Assembly: GCA_904846265.1 (NCBI GenBank) | Contig: CAJHAA010000002.1 | Coordinates: forward strand, 248,001-312,000 | From: Psychrobacter immobilis | GTDB lineage: Bacteria > Pseudomonadota > Gammaproteobacteria > Pseudomonadales > Moraxellaceae | DNA length: 64,000 nt | Direction: 5' to 3' | In this document: one piece after another, positions 17,342 to 27,342 of the stretch | Numbering within the stretch: position 1 is the stretch's first letter | Layout: every line of letters starts with the position of its first letter | Notes under the pieces: generated by a model | What the model saw: the letters and a program-made list of their open reading frames with translations, nothing else | What the model was told of the DNA's origin: nothing | The model's database searches: none | Made by a program: the position numbers and the translations under genes

Positions 17342-18082
17342 ATGTCTTGGCATCTGTTTGCAGTATTCTTTGCAAGTACGTTTTTTATTTCAGCGACCCC
17401 AGGTCCCAATATGCTGCTCGCGTTTCAGTATGGCATGAACTATGGCGTAAAGCGCACATTGTGGACGCTGGCGGGACTGAGCCTTGGGCTATTTATATTA
17501 CTGCTTTCGACACTACTTGGACTCGATGTGATCAGTCGCCAGTCGCCTTGGTTGTTGACAGTCATTAAAGCAGTGGGTGCGGCGTATTTAATCTATCTGG
17601 GTATTAGCTCTTGGCGCGATGCAGGCGATGGCAGCTTGATGAGTGATGCTCGTGAAATGAGCGAAGAAGTCGCGGCTGAATATCCTGCGTCTGACAGTGA
17701 CAGTGAAAGCACGGCTAATACACCGCAGCCGCGTTCGCTCTCAAGCGCAGCGGTGAAAATCTCGCCAAGCAATGTGACCTTGTTTCGTACAGGTGTTTGG
17801 GTATCACTATCTAACCCCAAAGCCATCTTATTTTTTGCCGCTTTCTTCCCCAAATTTATCAATTTTAGTGCGCCGTTATGGCCACAATATGTTTTATTAA
17901 CGATAGGGTTGTTCTTAAGTGAAACAATCTGGCAAATCGTTTATACCTTGGGTGGTACAAAGCTGGCAAGTTGGCTCGATGTTGGCAATCGTTTAGCGTG
18001 GCTCAATCGTGGTTGCGGCGTCATATTTATCATCATTGCAGCCGCTTTATTGGCTGAAGTCATAAATGGTTTTATGGTTTAA
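17342..18082 (+). CDS. LysE/RhtB family amino-acid exporter
   Basis: 246 residues with about six membrane segments. The N-terminal ISATPGPNMLLAFQYGMNYG and the central WVSLSNPKAILFFAAFFPKF are the LysE/RhtB signatures. These carriers export amino acids such as lysine, threonine or homoserine; the substrate is not predictable. A hydrophilic insert of about 50 residues (about 100-145, Ser/Glu/Asp-rich) sits between helices and is longer than usual. The start is taken at the ATG at 17342, after TAGGGG. Confidence 0.85.
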   Translation: MSWHLFAVFFASTFFISATPGPNMLLAFQYGMNYGVKRTLWTLAGLSLGLFILLLSTLLGLDVISRQSPWLLTVIKAVGAAYLIYLGISSWRDAGDGSLMSDAREMSEEVAAEYPASDSDSESTANTPQPRSLSSAAVKISPSNVTLFRTGVWVSLSNPKAILFFAAFFPKFINFSAPLWPQYVLLTIGLFLSETIWQIVYTLGGTKLASWLDVGNRLAWLNRGCGVIFIIIAAALLAEVINGFMV

Positions 18083-18213
18083 AGAACGAATCTAGTAGGT
18101 TACGTTTTATCGGCGCTTTCTACGTGAGTTTGACAAAAGTAATTCACCCTGCACACTGAGACAGGTAGCTTAGTTTGATCTATTAGGTATTTTATGATTG
18201 GGCAGATGATCAT

Positions 18214-18711
18214 ATGTTAAACATTGAGATAAAAATTTTAAGTGTTAATGAGCTTAACGATTTCAGAACTATCAGACTTTCAGCTCTAGAAAAATCTCCA
18301 AGAATGTTTGGATCCACATATGTAGCAGAAGTAGCAAAACCTCCAATTTTTTTTGAAAATTGCTTATCAAGTTCAACTGTATTTGGCGCCTATCATAAAA
18401 ATAAGATCATAGGTTTAGCCACCTTCACACAAGAGACTGGAATAAAGTTTTCTCATAAAGCGTATCTATCTAGTGTATTCATTGAACCTGAATTCCGAGA
18501 AAAAGGCATAGCAAGTCAATTGCTTAGGGAAGTTGTGGAGTATAGTAAAAAATATGTGGAACAAATTTTACTTACTGTAGCTGATGATAATAAGCCTGCT
18601 ATTAATTTCTATAAAAATTTTGGTTTTCAAGCTTATGGGTTAGAACCAATGGCATTGAAAGATAATGAGGAGTATATTAACGAGATCTTAATGAAGCTTT
18701 TTGTGTTATAG
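18214..18711 (+). CDS. GNAT family N-acetyltransferase, AT-rich
   Basis: 165 residues. The acetyl-CoA-binding motif A is SSVFIEPEFREKGIASQLL, and the C-terminal PAINFYKNFGFQAYG is motif B. The substrate is unknown. Base composition and codon use differ from the flanking genes (many AAA, AAT, ATA, AGA codons), suggesting recent transfer. No convincing ribosome-binding site precedes the ATG. A bidirectional terminator follows. Confidence 0.82.
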   Translation: MLNIEIKILSVNELNDFRTIRLSALEKSPRMFGSTYVAEVAKPPIFFENCLSSSTVFGAYHKNKIIGLATFTQETGIKFSHKAYLSSVFIEPEFREKGIASQLLREVVEYSKKYVEQILLTVADDNKPAINFYKNFGFQAYGLEPMALKDNEEYINEILMKLFVL

Positions 18712-18830
18712 CACTTTTATTGTGTTCATAAGTCAATATCTTAATATGCCCTTATAGCAATTTTTTCGAAAGTTAAGTATCGTTTGCACTCTCTTTGAGA
18801 GCTTGATAAAACTAACCCACTTTATGAATA

Positions 18831-18867
18831 AAAAAGCCGCTCACTATAAATAGTGAACGGCTTTTTT
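18831..18867. terminator. Bidirectional terminator between GNAT and miaB
   Basis: AAAAAGCCG, then TCACTAT, loop, ATAGTGA and CGGCTTTTTT form a long stem with A and T tracts on both sides, between two converging genes. Confidence 0.85.
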
Positions 18868-18895
18868 ATTTTTACTCAAACTTATAATTTAACGG

Positions 18896-20386
18896 TTACG
18901 CCAATACTTCTATTAGCTCACCTTTTACCATGTGAGGACTGACGAAATCAGTAATACGTACGCTCACGAGTTTACCCAACATCTCATCCATTTTCTCGAC
19001 ATCATGAGGGAACATAACCGTACGGGTGTTATCTGCCGTACCGATTAAGCAATCAGGATGACGGTTGGCAACTTGCTCCACCAAAACGCGAGTGGTGGTT
19101 CCAACCATCTCATGCGTTTTCGCAAGTGTCGAATCAATGATGACTTTTTGGAATTCAGCCAAGCGCTCTTTTTTAGTTTTGAAACTCACATCATCTGGTA
19201 ATTCAGCGGCTGGCGTGCCCGGACGTTTAGAGTAGATAAAGCTGTAAGAGTGATCGAAATTCAGTTCTTTTGCCAAGTTCAATGTATCTTGGAAGTCTTG
19301 ATCGGTCTCACCAGGGAAGCCAATGATAAAGTCGCTTGATAAGTGAATATCAGGACGAATGGCTTTGAGCTTATTAATCTGATTGATATAGACATCAATC
19401 GTGTGATTGCGCTTCATCGCTGCCAAGATAGCATTTGAGCCACTTTGAACAGGCAGATGCAAGTGAGAAACCAGCTCTGGCAATTGTGCATAGGCATCAA
19501 TAATGTCATCAGTGAACTCTAGCGGATGGCTGGTCGTATAGCGAATACGCTCAACACCATCGACATGCGAGACATAATGTAACAGCTCAGCGAAACGGCA
19601 AATACTGCCATCGTCTTTTTCACCGCGATAGCCGTTGACGTTTTGACCCAACAGGTTGATTTCACGCACGCCTTGCGCCGCTAAGCTATCAATCTCAGCC
19701 AAGACATCATCGAGTGGACGCGACAATTCTTCACCGCGGGTATAAGGCACCACGCAAAATGAGCAATACTTTGAGCAACCTTCCATGATAGAGACAAAGG
19801 CTTTAAAGCCTTCTACTCTTGGCTCAGGTAAAAAGTCGAATTTTTCAATACTTGGGAAGGATACGTCAACTGTGCCGATGCGATTTTTTGGTGCGATTTC
19901 ACGCTGCTCATGTGATTGATCATACAGCTCTGGCAAACGGTGTAATGTCTGCGGGCCAAATACCATATCGACATAAGGCGCGCGTTTTTGAATGTTATCG
20001 CCTTCTTGTGAGGCCACGCAACCACCGACACCGATCACAAGATCAGGACGCTTTTCTTTTAATTTGCGCCAGCGACCCAATTCTGAAAATACTTTCTCTT
20101 GAGCTTTTTCGCGGATAGAGCAAGTATTCATCAGCAATACATCGGCTTCATCGATATCGTGTGTGACTTCCATACCGTGGGAATCACCGAGCACGTCCAG
20201 CATTTTGCCGGAATCATAGACGTTCATCTGACAGCCCTGCGTGGTGACAAAGACTTTCTTAGTCGCTGTTTTGACAGGTGCTTGGGCTGAACTTGATTCT
20301 TTGAGTGCAGTGACAGCAGGCGCAGTAGCGGTTGTTTCAGCGACAGCAGTGTCATCGATGCGGGGATTAAATACAGTAACACTCAT
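18896..20386 (-). CDS. miaB: tRNA-2-methylthio-N6-dimethylallyladenosine synthase MiaB
   Basis: 496 residues. A radical-SAM methylthiotransferase that adds the 2-methylthio group to i6A37 of tRNAs. The N-terminal MTTase domain has Cys52, Cys89 and Cys123 (auxiliary 4Fe-4S cluster); the radical-SAM triad is Cys204, Cys208 and Cys211 in CSKYCSFC; a TRAM domain ends the protein. The first 40 residues (Ala/Thr/Val-rich) are an extension beyond the normal start near [13 protein letters not shown]. It is divergent from slt. Confidence 0.96.
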   Translation of the reverse strand: MSVTVFNPRIDDTAVAETTATAPAVTALKESSSAQAPVKTATKKVFVTTQGCQMNVYDSGKMLDVLGDSHGMEVTHDIDEADVLLMNTCSIREKAQEKVFSELGRWRKLKEKRPDLVIGVGGCVASQEGDNIQKRAPYVDMVFGPQTLHRLPELYDQSHEQREIAPKNRIGTVDVSFPSIEKFDFLPEPRVEGFKAFVSIMEGCSKYCSFCVVPYTRGEELSRPLDDVLAEIDSLAAQGVREINLLGQNVNGYRGEKDDGSICRFAELLHYVSHVDGVERIRYTTSHPLEFTDDIIDAYAQLPELVSHLHLPVQSGSNAILAAMKRNHTIDVYINQINKLKAIRPDIHLSSDFIIGFPGETDQDFQDTLNLAKELNFDHSYSFIYSKRPGTPAAELPDDVSFKTKKERLAEFQKVIIDSTLAKTHEMVGTTTRVLVEQVANRHPDCLIGTADNTRTVMFPHDVEKMDEMLGKLVSVRITDFVSPHMVKGELIEVLA

Positions 20387-20676
20387 AAGGATAAGTCCAT
20401 GATTGACTAAAAATATAGCGTGATAGGTGATTAACAGGTGGCGTATTTTATCACAACCCTATGACAATGTGAAAAATTAGCAGAGTCAATTGTTGGTCGT
20501 TATGATAAATTATTTATAACAGTATCAATTATTTACTGCTGCTAGTAACGCGTTTGGCAAAAATTATGGCTTGCTATCACTTCTATGTTACACCGTGCTA
20601 TCGTATTTATTAACAAAAGGTAAAGGTGATGGTTGAAAGTGCAACGAGTATAGTATGATGAATGCGACCATATTAG

Positions 20677-20695
20677 CGCGATTGATTAAATCGCG
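20677..20695. promoter_or_regulatory. Inverted repeat in the miaB-slt divergent gap
   Basis: CGCGATT (20677-20683) and AATCGCG (20689-20695) flank a 5-base spacer, about 80 bases upstream of slt. It looks like a dyad operator. The remaining part of the 387-base gap 20387-20773 shows no gene. Confidence 0.35.
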
Positions 20696-20773
20696 ATTTA
20701 CGCCGTTTTGGCATTGTTATGCTAAATATATTATTTAGCCAAATCATTTGGACACATTACAAAGAGAGTCAGT

Positions 20774-22912
20774 ATGACAAAGCCGCAGGTTGCTCATAGC
20801 ATCAAGGATAGAGAATCTATTAAGCAAAATGAAGATGCAAAACGAATGAAAGCAAGGACGCTACGAGTCAGTGCGTTAAGTTTGGCGACAGCAATGAGTG
20901 CGCTAGGATTGTCACAGGTGGCTTGTGCTGAGCTGACCTGGGGCGAAGAGGACAGTTATCAGCAAGAAGGCAGCTATCAACAAAACAGTGGCTATCAGTC
21001 AGACAATGGTGTGAGCTCATTTACAGCAGCGGCAATTGCGGCAGAACGCGGTGATGTCAGTGCCTTATACAATTATGAGCAAGCCATGAGCGGCGGTTTG
21101 TTTGCCATGTATCCCACTTATTGGCGGATGAATTTAGATCTTAATTCGCAAAGTTCGGCGGCAGTATCACAGTTTGTGCGTCAATATCCAAATACGGTAA
21201 TGGCAGAAAAGCTGGTGGCCGATTTTGCTGAGACCAAAGCAGGCTCCAATGATTACGCCTCAGTACGCCAAGTTGCGAATTTGATTACCAATGCGGATGC
21301 CAGTGAGCGCTGTGCGGTGGCGCTTGGGTTCAATAATGGCGGTGATACTATGCGGGCTATGGCAGCCAAGTCTGAGGTTTGGTTGACGACCAAAAAGCAG
21401 CCAGCCTTGTGTGACCAGCTCGCGATGGAGATGAATAATAACGCGCTGATTAGCAATCAGGATCGCGCGGCGCGGCTCAAGCGTATGTTACGTAAAGGCA
21501 AAACGGGTGACATTATGGCATTGTCATCACGTTTAGGAACGCCCATTGCTTATTCAGCATTGAGTGAGATTCAACTGAATCCGTCTGCTTTTTTTAGCCG
21601 TTTTAGTCGAGAACCTGCCAGTCAAAACAATCAATACTTATATCTATATGCCATGGGACGCGTTGCTGACAAGTCTTACCGTGAAGCTGCATTACAGTTG
21701 GATTTTGATGTTAAGCAAGACAATCAGCGTTCAGTTAAATTGTTGAATGCGGAGACTCGTCGCTATGCGTATCGCATCCTTGGGGTGCAACGTATGAATC
21801 ATAATACGGATGATGGTTTTAATGCTGAGGCGGTTGACTGGTTCCGCAATAGCCTAGACGAAGATTTTAATTTTGAAGAAGCTGAAGATTATGCCATGGC
21901 AGCGATTCGCTTTAGCCGCTGGGACGATGTGGTCGAAGCCATCTCAAAAATGGAGGCTGAAACCCAAAAAAGTGACCAGTGGCAATATTGGCTGGCTCGC
22001 GCTTACGAGCAATCAAGCGATGCTAACAAGCGTAATACTGCTAAAAAAATGTATCAAAACTTGGCAAAAAATAATGACTATTATGGCTTAATGGCAAAGG
22101 ATAAAGTGGGTCAGCGTTTTGATGCCAGTCGTTTGGGTGGTAATAACTTACCAAATGTCAGTACCGCTGATCGCGCACGTGTCATGCAAGATGCCAACTT
22201 TGCGCGTGCTTTTGCTCTATATAATGCTGACGCCAGCCGTGCCTATGCCAATCGTGAATGGAACTGGGCGGTAAAGCAGGCGCGCGACAAGCGTGATGAT
22301 AACTTGATTATTGCCGCTGCTCGTCAAGCCTATGATATGGGCTGGCTCGACCGAGCAATTTATGCCGTTGATAATACTGATAGAGTAGACAGCTTAGCGT
22401 TATCACATCCGATGCCGCATCAAGATGCAGTCGTACGTTATAGTCAGTCTGCTGGTATCGATCCTGCTTGGGCTTATGGCATCATGCGTCAAGAAAGTCG
22501 TTTTGTTGCATCAGCACGCTCAAATGTTGGTGCTAGTGGTTTGATGCAGGTGATGCCTGACACGGCAAAATACATTGCTCGAAATTTAGGTGAGACCTAT
22601 AGCGCCAGCCGTGCCAATAGTGGCGATACCAATATTCGTTATGGTACATGGTATATGGGTGATATTTTCGGCAAGCTAAACCGTCAGCCTGTGTTGGCAA
22701 CGGCTGGTTATAATGCGGGACCGAACAATGCCAAGCGTTGGCAACCAGTATATGGTTCGCTCGCAGCCGACCAGTACGTCGAGTCGATTGCCTTTCCTGA
22801 AACCCGTAATTACGTTAAGCACGTGATGGAAAATGCCACCATTTATAGCAGTCTATTAGGTCGTAGTCAGCCTATTAGCCAGCGCATGGGCACGATACCT
22901 GCCGCGCTCTAA
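20774..22912 (+). CDS. slt: Soluble lytic murein transglycosylase
   Basis: 712 residues. A periplasmic enzyme that cleaves peptidoglycan glycan strands to 1,6-anhydromuropeptides. A cytoplasmic-like stretch of 24 residues precedes a signal peptide starting at Met25 (RTLRVSALSLATAMSALGLS, cleavage after about VACA). A long alpha-helical superhelix fills the middle, and the C-terminal SLT domain has catalytic Glu574 in MRQESRF and the motifs ASGLMQVMPDTA and AGYNAGP. GAGAG precedes the start. Products would be recycled by ampD, found at 30.5 kb. Confidence 0.93.
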   Translation: MTKPQVAHSIKDRESIKQNEDAKRMKARTLRVSALSLATAMSALGLSQVACAELTWGEEDSYQQEGSYQQNSGYQSDNGVSSFTAAAIAAERGDVSALYNYEQAMSGGLFAMYPTYWRMNLDLNSQSSAAVSQFVRQYPNTVMAEKLVADFAETKAGSNDYASVRQVANLITNADASERCAVALGFNNGGDTMRAMAAKSEVWLTTKKQPALCDQLAMEMNNNALISNQDRAARLKRMLRKGKTGDIMALSSRLGTPIAYSALSEIQLNPSAFFSRFSREPASQNNQYLYLYAMGRVADKSYREAALQLDFDVKQDNQRSVKLLNAETRRYAYRILGVQRMNHNTDDGFNAEAVDWFRNSLDEDFNFEEAEDYAMAAIRFSRWDDVVEAISKMEAETQKSDQWQYWLARAYEQSSDANKRNTAKKMYQNLAKNNDYYGLMAKDKVGQRFDASRLGGNNLPNVSTADRARVMQDANFARAFALYNADASRAYANREWNWAVKQARDKRDDNLIIAAARQAYDMGWLDRAIYAVDNTDRVDSLALSHPMPHQDAVVRYSQSAGIDPAWAYGIMRQESRFVASARSNVGASGLMQVMPDTAKYIARNLGETYSASRANSGDTNIRYGTWYMGDIFGKLNRQPVLATAGYNAGPNNAKRWQPVYGSLAADQYVESIAFPETRNYVKHVMENATIYSSLLGRSQPISQRMGTIPAAL

Positions 22913-22930
22913 AGCACCAATGTATAAATC

Positions 22931-22966
22931 AAAAAACCATTCGTGAGCAATCATTAATGGTTTTTT
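22931..22966 (+). terminator. Terminator of slt
   Basis: AAAAAACCATT pairs with AATGGTTTTTT around a 14-base loop, just after the slt stop. The remainder of the 388-base gap 22913-23300 has no feature I recognise. Confidence 0.8.
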
Positions 22967-23300
22967 CATGTCACTTTATGTCACTTTTTATTGTGCAATC
23001 AAAACTAGTTTTGTCTTGACGCGATGCCTAATTCGACGCCCAACCTCGCTGATGATGACATGCTAACGTTGCGATATTTTTGTACTATTGATGCTATCAT
23101 TAGCTTATGTTTACGTTTCTGCTATAGATTAAAAAAAACGTTTTGCTACCATTGCATCAATTAGTGTCTTTTATACGTGCTTATAATAAGTGCTTATCAA
23201 TCAACGCACACATTTTTGTTAGCTCTATTCTTAGTTTTATCAGTGTTTATACGTCGAACACTATGAGCTAAACGATAGCCCATGTTTTTATCATTGCTAG

Positions 23301-24086
23301 ATGCCTTCAGCCCCTATGATCAAAAAATATTTCAATCTGCCCCTGTTATTAAAAGTTAGGCATCAGTCATCTATTCAGCAGATGCTCTCGCTATCTACTC
23401 TGACGCCAGATTTAAACCAATCAAGCTCGATAACCAATACATCTATGGATAAACTAAATACGACGCTAAGTATCGGTGCATTAGTGATGTTGCAAGGCAT
23501 TATGATGATGCCGGTACATGCCGCGAGCGCTGTTAAGAGCGGACAGCGTGTGTTGATGATTGAGATGACGCCAGCATTGTGTAGCATACAGCCGACGCGT
23601 GCCCGTATGCGTCAATGCTTGGAGGGTTATTCGTTGACAGTGTCAGGTCTAGATATGGGCTATGGTGAGCGCTGCGGACGTGGTAGTGAGCCACGTCTGA
23701 CACCGTTACAGTTAAAAGTCGTCAACCGTATCATGCCTGATACGACAGTACGTAGCCAAGCTTGGCAGCGTTATGGGGCGTGTAGTCCGCTTAGTGCCAG
23801 TAGTTATTTCCGCCAGATTACCAATTATGCTGGCGCATTAAAGCTGCCTAATGAGCTTAATACAGGTAATAGCTATACGGTTTCTAAATCTCGATTTATC
23901 AGTCAAATGACCCAGCTTAATAGTGGTATGTCCTCAAACAGTATTGATTTGATTTGCCAAGCGGGCAGTCGTCGTCAATCAACATTGACGGATATCCATA
24001 TTTGTTATGAAGGGAGCGAATTTGGCACATGTCATAATGTTGTGAATAATTGTGGCAGTAAGTTCGTCATTTCGGGTGGAAAATAG
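23301..24086 (+). CDS. RNase T2-like secreted protein lacking catalytic histidines
   Basis: 261 residues at the longest frame. From about residue 80 the pattern follows ribonuclease T2: EMTPALC, then SLTVSGL where the family has xTIHGLWP, then AWQRYGACSPLSASSYF where it has HEWxKHGTC, then a Cys-rich end. Both active-site boxes have lost their His (Ser115; Gln153 and Tyr158), so it is probably not a standard RNase. Residues 49-76 look like a signal peptide ending ...VHAASA, so Met49 (base 23445) is the likelier start, though no Shine-Dalgarno supports either. It is a single gene. Confidence 0.65.
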   Translation: MPSAPMIKKYFNLPLLLKVRHQSSIQQMLSLSTLTPDLNQSSSITNTSMDKLNTTLSIGALVMLQGIMMMPVHAASAVKSGQRVLMIEMTPALCSIQPTRARMRQCLEGYSLTVSGLDMGYGERCGRGSEPRLTPLQLKVVNRIMPDTTVRSQAWQRYGACSPLSASSYFRQITNYAGALKLPNELNTGNSYTVSKSRFISQMTQLNSGMSSNSIDLICQAGSRRQSTLTDIHICYEGSEFGTCHNVVNNCGSKFVISGGK

Positions 24087-24465
24087 TTTTTTAGCCCATT
24101 TAAATGCTTATTGTTTGAATTAAGGACACGTCCTAATAATATTTGCTTATCTTAAGTGTTATATCACTGTATGTAATGCTTCTCAATGCTGTTATCAGCT
24201 GCCTTCCATTGCCTTCCATTGCCTTCTAGCACTGTATCCGTATAGGTTTACAGTAGGTAAAAAATCCTCCCGTATAAAATGTAACAATATAATCGGTGGT
24301 CGGCGTCTTATTGTCTCTAGACGATTTGCTGAACGAAGTGCTACACTAGCTCTCGGTTTATGACTGCTATATTCAGTAGGCAAGTCGCTATTTACAACGA
24401 TAGTCATCCATTAGAACCATCAATCAGAATCATGAATTATCTAATCTATAATTAGGGAGTATTCA
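24087..24465. other. 379-base gene-free region before mdh
   Basis: Holds an interrupted palindrome AGGAC-AC-GTCCT (24123-24134) and a short tandem repeat of about 10 bases (TGCCTTCCAT) at 24200-24228. The mdh promoter must lie here but I see no clear hexamers. Confidence 0.45.
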
Positions 24466-25455
24466 ATGTCAATGAAACAGCCTTTACGTGTTGCCGTCAC
24501 TGGTGCCGCTGGTAATATCAGCTATGCTATGTTATTTCGTATTGCATCTGGCGAGATGCTAGGTAAAGATCAGCCAGTTATTTTGCAATTGCTTGAAATC
24601 GCTCCAGCACTTGACGCCCTAAAGGGTGTGGTCATGGAATTAGAAGATTGTGCATTCCCTTTATTAGCAGGTATTGTGCAGACTGATGATGCGACCGTTG
24701 CATTCAAAGATGTTGACTATGCTCTGCTAGTCGGTTCACGTCCACGTGGTCCAGGTATGGAACGTAAAGATTTGCTAGAAGCCAACGCTGCGATTTTCTC
24801 AGCACAAGGTAAAGCATTGAATGACGTTGCAAGCCGTGATGTAAAAGTATTGGTTGTTGGTAACCCTGCCAACACCAACGCCCTTATCGCTCAGCGTAAT
24901 GCACCAGATCTTGATCCACGTAACTTTACTGCGATGACTCGTTTAGACCACAACCGTGCTATGGCGCAGTTGGCTGGCAAAACTGACAGCACAGTAAATG
25001 ACGTGAAAAAAATGATCATCTGGGGTAACCATTCATCAACTCAGTATCCTGATCTGACTGCTGCTACTGTCAACGGTAAGCCTGCATTAGATTTGGTTGA
25101 TCGTGAATGGTACGAAGCGACTTATATCCCAGAAGTACAACAACGTGGCGCAGCAATCATTAAAGCCCGCGGTGCATCATCTGCCGCTTCTGCTGCCAAC
25201 GCGGCCATTGCACACGTACGTACGTGGGCATTGGGTACTGATGAGAACGATTGGGTATCAATGGGCGTTTATTCAAACGGCGAATACGGTATCGCAAAAG
25301 GCTTGATCTACTCATTCCCATGCACATGCACTAACGGCGACTGGTCTATCGTAGATGGCGTTGATGTGTCATCAGATTTTTCTAAAGAGAAAATGGCAGC
25401 GACTGAGCAAGAGCTTAGCGAAGAGAGTGATGCGGTCGCTCATTTACTTCCATAA
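24466..25455 (+). CDS. mdh: Malate dehydrogenase
   Basis: 329 residues, the NAD-dependent TCA-cycle enzyme of the type found in Acinetobacter and Burkholderia. [18 protein letters not shown] is the nucleotide-binding loop, [13 protein letters not shown] the mobile active-site loop with substrate arginines, [12 protein letters not shown] and MTRLDHNRA the central motifs, and [12 protein letters not shown] carries the catalytic His. GGGAG lies about ten bases before the ATG. It is monocistronic with its own terminator. Confidence 0.96.
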   Translation: MSMKQPLRVAVTGAAGNISYAMLFRIASGEMLGKDQPVILQLLEIAPALDALKGVVMELEDCAFPLLAGIVQTDDATVAFKDVDYALLVGSRPRGPGMERKDLLEANAAIFSAQGKALNDVASRDVKVLVVGNPANTNALIAQRNAPDLDPRNFTAMTRLDHNRAMAQLAGKTDSTVNDVKKMIIWGNHSSTQYPDLTAATVNGKPALDLVDREWYEATYIPEVQQRGAAIIKARGASSAASAANAAIAHVRTWALGTDENDWVSMGVYSNGEYGIAKGLIYSFPCTCTNGDWSIVDGVDVSSDFSKEKMAATEQELSEESDAVAHLLP

Positions 25456-25510
25456 GCAACCAATGTCACGATATTATCATGTCATAAAGCTGTTTTATAG
25501 AAATTGATCT

Positions 25511-25542
25511 AAAAAAGCCCTCTATATTAGAGGGCTTTTTTA
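25511..25542 (+). terminator. Terminator of mdh
   Basis: AAAAAAGCCCTCTA pairs with TAGAGGGCTTTTTT across a short loop. Confidence 0.88.
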
Positions 25543-25682
25543 TGCCTTGTCGGCCTATCCAAATACAATTGATAACGTTAGATACACGTTGATTAACAGC
25601 TATTAAAATAAAGCTTGCTACAATAAATGTGTCAATTTAGATAATAAACACAAAGACACTCGTACCATTTAAGGAGAAAAAC

Positions 25683-25922
25683 ATGTTGGGTGAACCAGAA
25701 TACAATATGAATGAATTATTTGCACAGTTGGGACTTGATAGCTCTGATGCAGCGATTGATAGTTTTATTGAAAATAATCAGTTGGATAAAGAAGAGAAGT
25801 TGATAGAATCGAGCATTTGGACAGACAATCAGCGTGCTTTTCTACAAGAAGAGTGGGAAAAAGATGCGGAATGGGTAGAGGTCATCGATGACTTAAACGT
25901 ACGTATGCATCCAGATGCTTAG
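25683..25922 (+). CDS. DUF2789 family small acidic protein
   Basis: 79 residues. The core MNELFAQLGLDSSDAAIDSF and TDNQRAFLQEEWEKDAEWVE, then VIDDLNVRMH, match the DUF2789 family of small acidic helical proteins, whose function is unknown. Two starts are possible (Met1 and Met9), but AAGGAG lies six bases upstream of the first, so Met1 is chosen. It has its own terminator and appears monocistronic. Confidence 0.85.
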   Translation: MLGEPEYNMNELFAQLGLDSSDAAIDSFIENNQLDKEEKLIESSIWTDNQRAFLQEEWEKDAEWVEVIDDLNVRMHPDA

Positions 25923-25955
25923 AAAAAAGAACTATTAAAAAACGAATTATTAAAT

Positions 25956-25993
25956 AAAAACCCACAAACGTTATAAACGCTGTGGGGTTTTTT
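25956..25993 (+). terminator. Terminator after the DUF2789 gene
   Basis: AAAAACCCACA and TGTGGGGTTTTTTT form a stem with an inner ACGTT/AACGC region. It may also serve ribF from the other strand. Confidence 0.8.
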
Positions 25994-26038
25994 TATAAAT
26001 TATAAATATCGATGCCCGCATTTAAGCCTATTAGCTAT

Positions 26039-27079
26039 CTAACTGGGCTGCTGCTCTCGCCACTCAATTAATGCTTTGACATCATTATGGATGCCTGTTT
26101 TTAATGCTTCTAAGCCATCATAATGTCGTTCACCATGTAAATAATGCAAAAATCGAACCTGTAAAGTTAATCCATATAAATCGGCATTTAATTCTGGGAA
26201 ATGAACTTCCAAACGCCAATCATGTTGTTTATCGACAGAGGGTCTGGTGCCAATATTGGCTGTCCCAAAGAGGCTATTGGAACGTAATCCTGAGATACCT
26301 GATTTGCCATCTATAGCAAGTGCCGATAAGCCATCAGCAATCACTTGCCCATCCTCGTCAAGGCTGACGACATCAACAGCAAAGATACCATGCAGGGCAG
26401 GTTTTAAACGCTGTAGGTCAATATTCGCAGTAGGAAAGTCCATGGTGCGACCTATTTTATCGCCACCAACGACCAACCCTGTAATCGCGTAATCGCGACC
26501 AAGTAGCGCATTAGCTGCGTGAATATTACCAGCCAATAGTAAGTCACGAATGCGAGTAGAGCTGATACGTGCCGCTTTACCGCTATCATCGATGACGGTA
26601 TGTAGATTGGTCACATCTAAGCCATAATTCCGCAAAAACTGACTGTCGCCAGTACGATCATGACCAAATTTAAAGTCATCACCTAACACCAAAGCTTTAA
26701 CATTTAAGCGTAGGGCTAAAAGATCCGCAAATGCTTGGGCTGATAGCGAGCGAAATTCCTCATCAAATCCTGCCACAATCAAGGTCTCAACGCCATACTC
26801 TGCTAATAAGGCTTGTTTTTCAGCGAGATTGGTGAGGCGAGCAGGTGCAGTGGCTGGCGCAAAAAATTCACGAGGTTGTGGCTCAAATATCATGACAGCA
26901 GAACCAAGATTTTGTGCATGGGCAATATCACGGACTTGTTCAAGCATCGCTTGATGACCAAGATGGACACCATCGAAGTTACCGATAGTAAGCACACAGG
27001 GCGCTAAATCTACTGGGCTAGTATTTGCAGTCAAATTACTTGGTGAGGCAATCAGTTGCTCAAGAAAATAGGTGTTCAT
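26039..27079 (-). CDS. ribF: Bifunctional riboflavin kinase/FAD synthetase
   Basis: 346 residues. The N-terminal FAD synthetase domain has NFDGVHLGH (HLGH 39-42) and ISSTRIR (172-178); the C-terminal riboflavin kinase domain has GRTMDFPTANI (210-220) and NIGTRPSV. It makes FMN and then FAD in the cytosol, the cofactor needed by the BLUF receptor and by SdhE clients in this window. An N-terminal segment of about 25 residues precedes the domain. It is divergent from the downstream GNAT gene. Confidence 0.95.
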   Translation of the reverse strand: MNTYFLEQLIASPSNLTANTSPVDLAPCVLTIGNFDGVHLGHQAMLEQVRDIAHAQNLGSAVMIFEPQPREFFAPATAPARLTNLAEKQALLAEYGVETLIVAGFDEEFRSLSAQAFADLLALRLNVKALVLGDDFKFGHDRTGDSQFLRNYGLDVTNLHTVIDDSGKAARISSTRIRDLLLAGNIHAANALLGRDYAITGLVVGGDKIGRTMDFPTANIDLQRLKPALHGIFAVDVVSLDEDGQVIADGLSALAIDGKSGISGLRSNSLFGTANIGTRPSVDKQHDWRLEVHFPELNADLYGLTLQVRFLHYLHGERHYDGLEALKTGIHNDVKALIEWREQQPS

Positions 27080-27342
27080 AAATTTTCAGCTATGATAGAT
27101 AAAACCAGATAAAAAACACACTCGTACCAAAATCAATGTGTTTAAAATCAGCCATTATAAAGTAAAATGACCACACTAACATCCTATAGTCTACTGACAG
27201 TAAAAGTATGGCGCTATCCGCTCTGTCATCTTAAAATACCGTGATGTTTGTCCACATGCTTTTGTAATGACCCTCTGTATAGATGGATCATCTTGCAACA
27301 ATTATCACCCATAGACTATTAATTAATAATTACGGAGACCTT

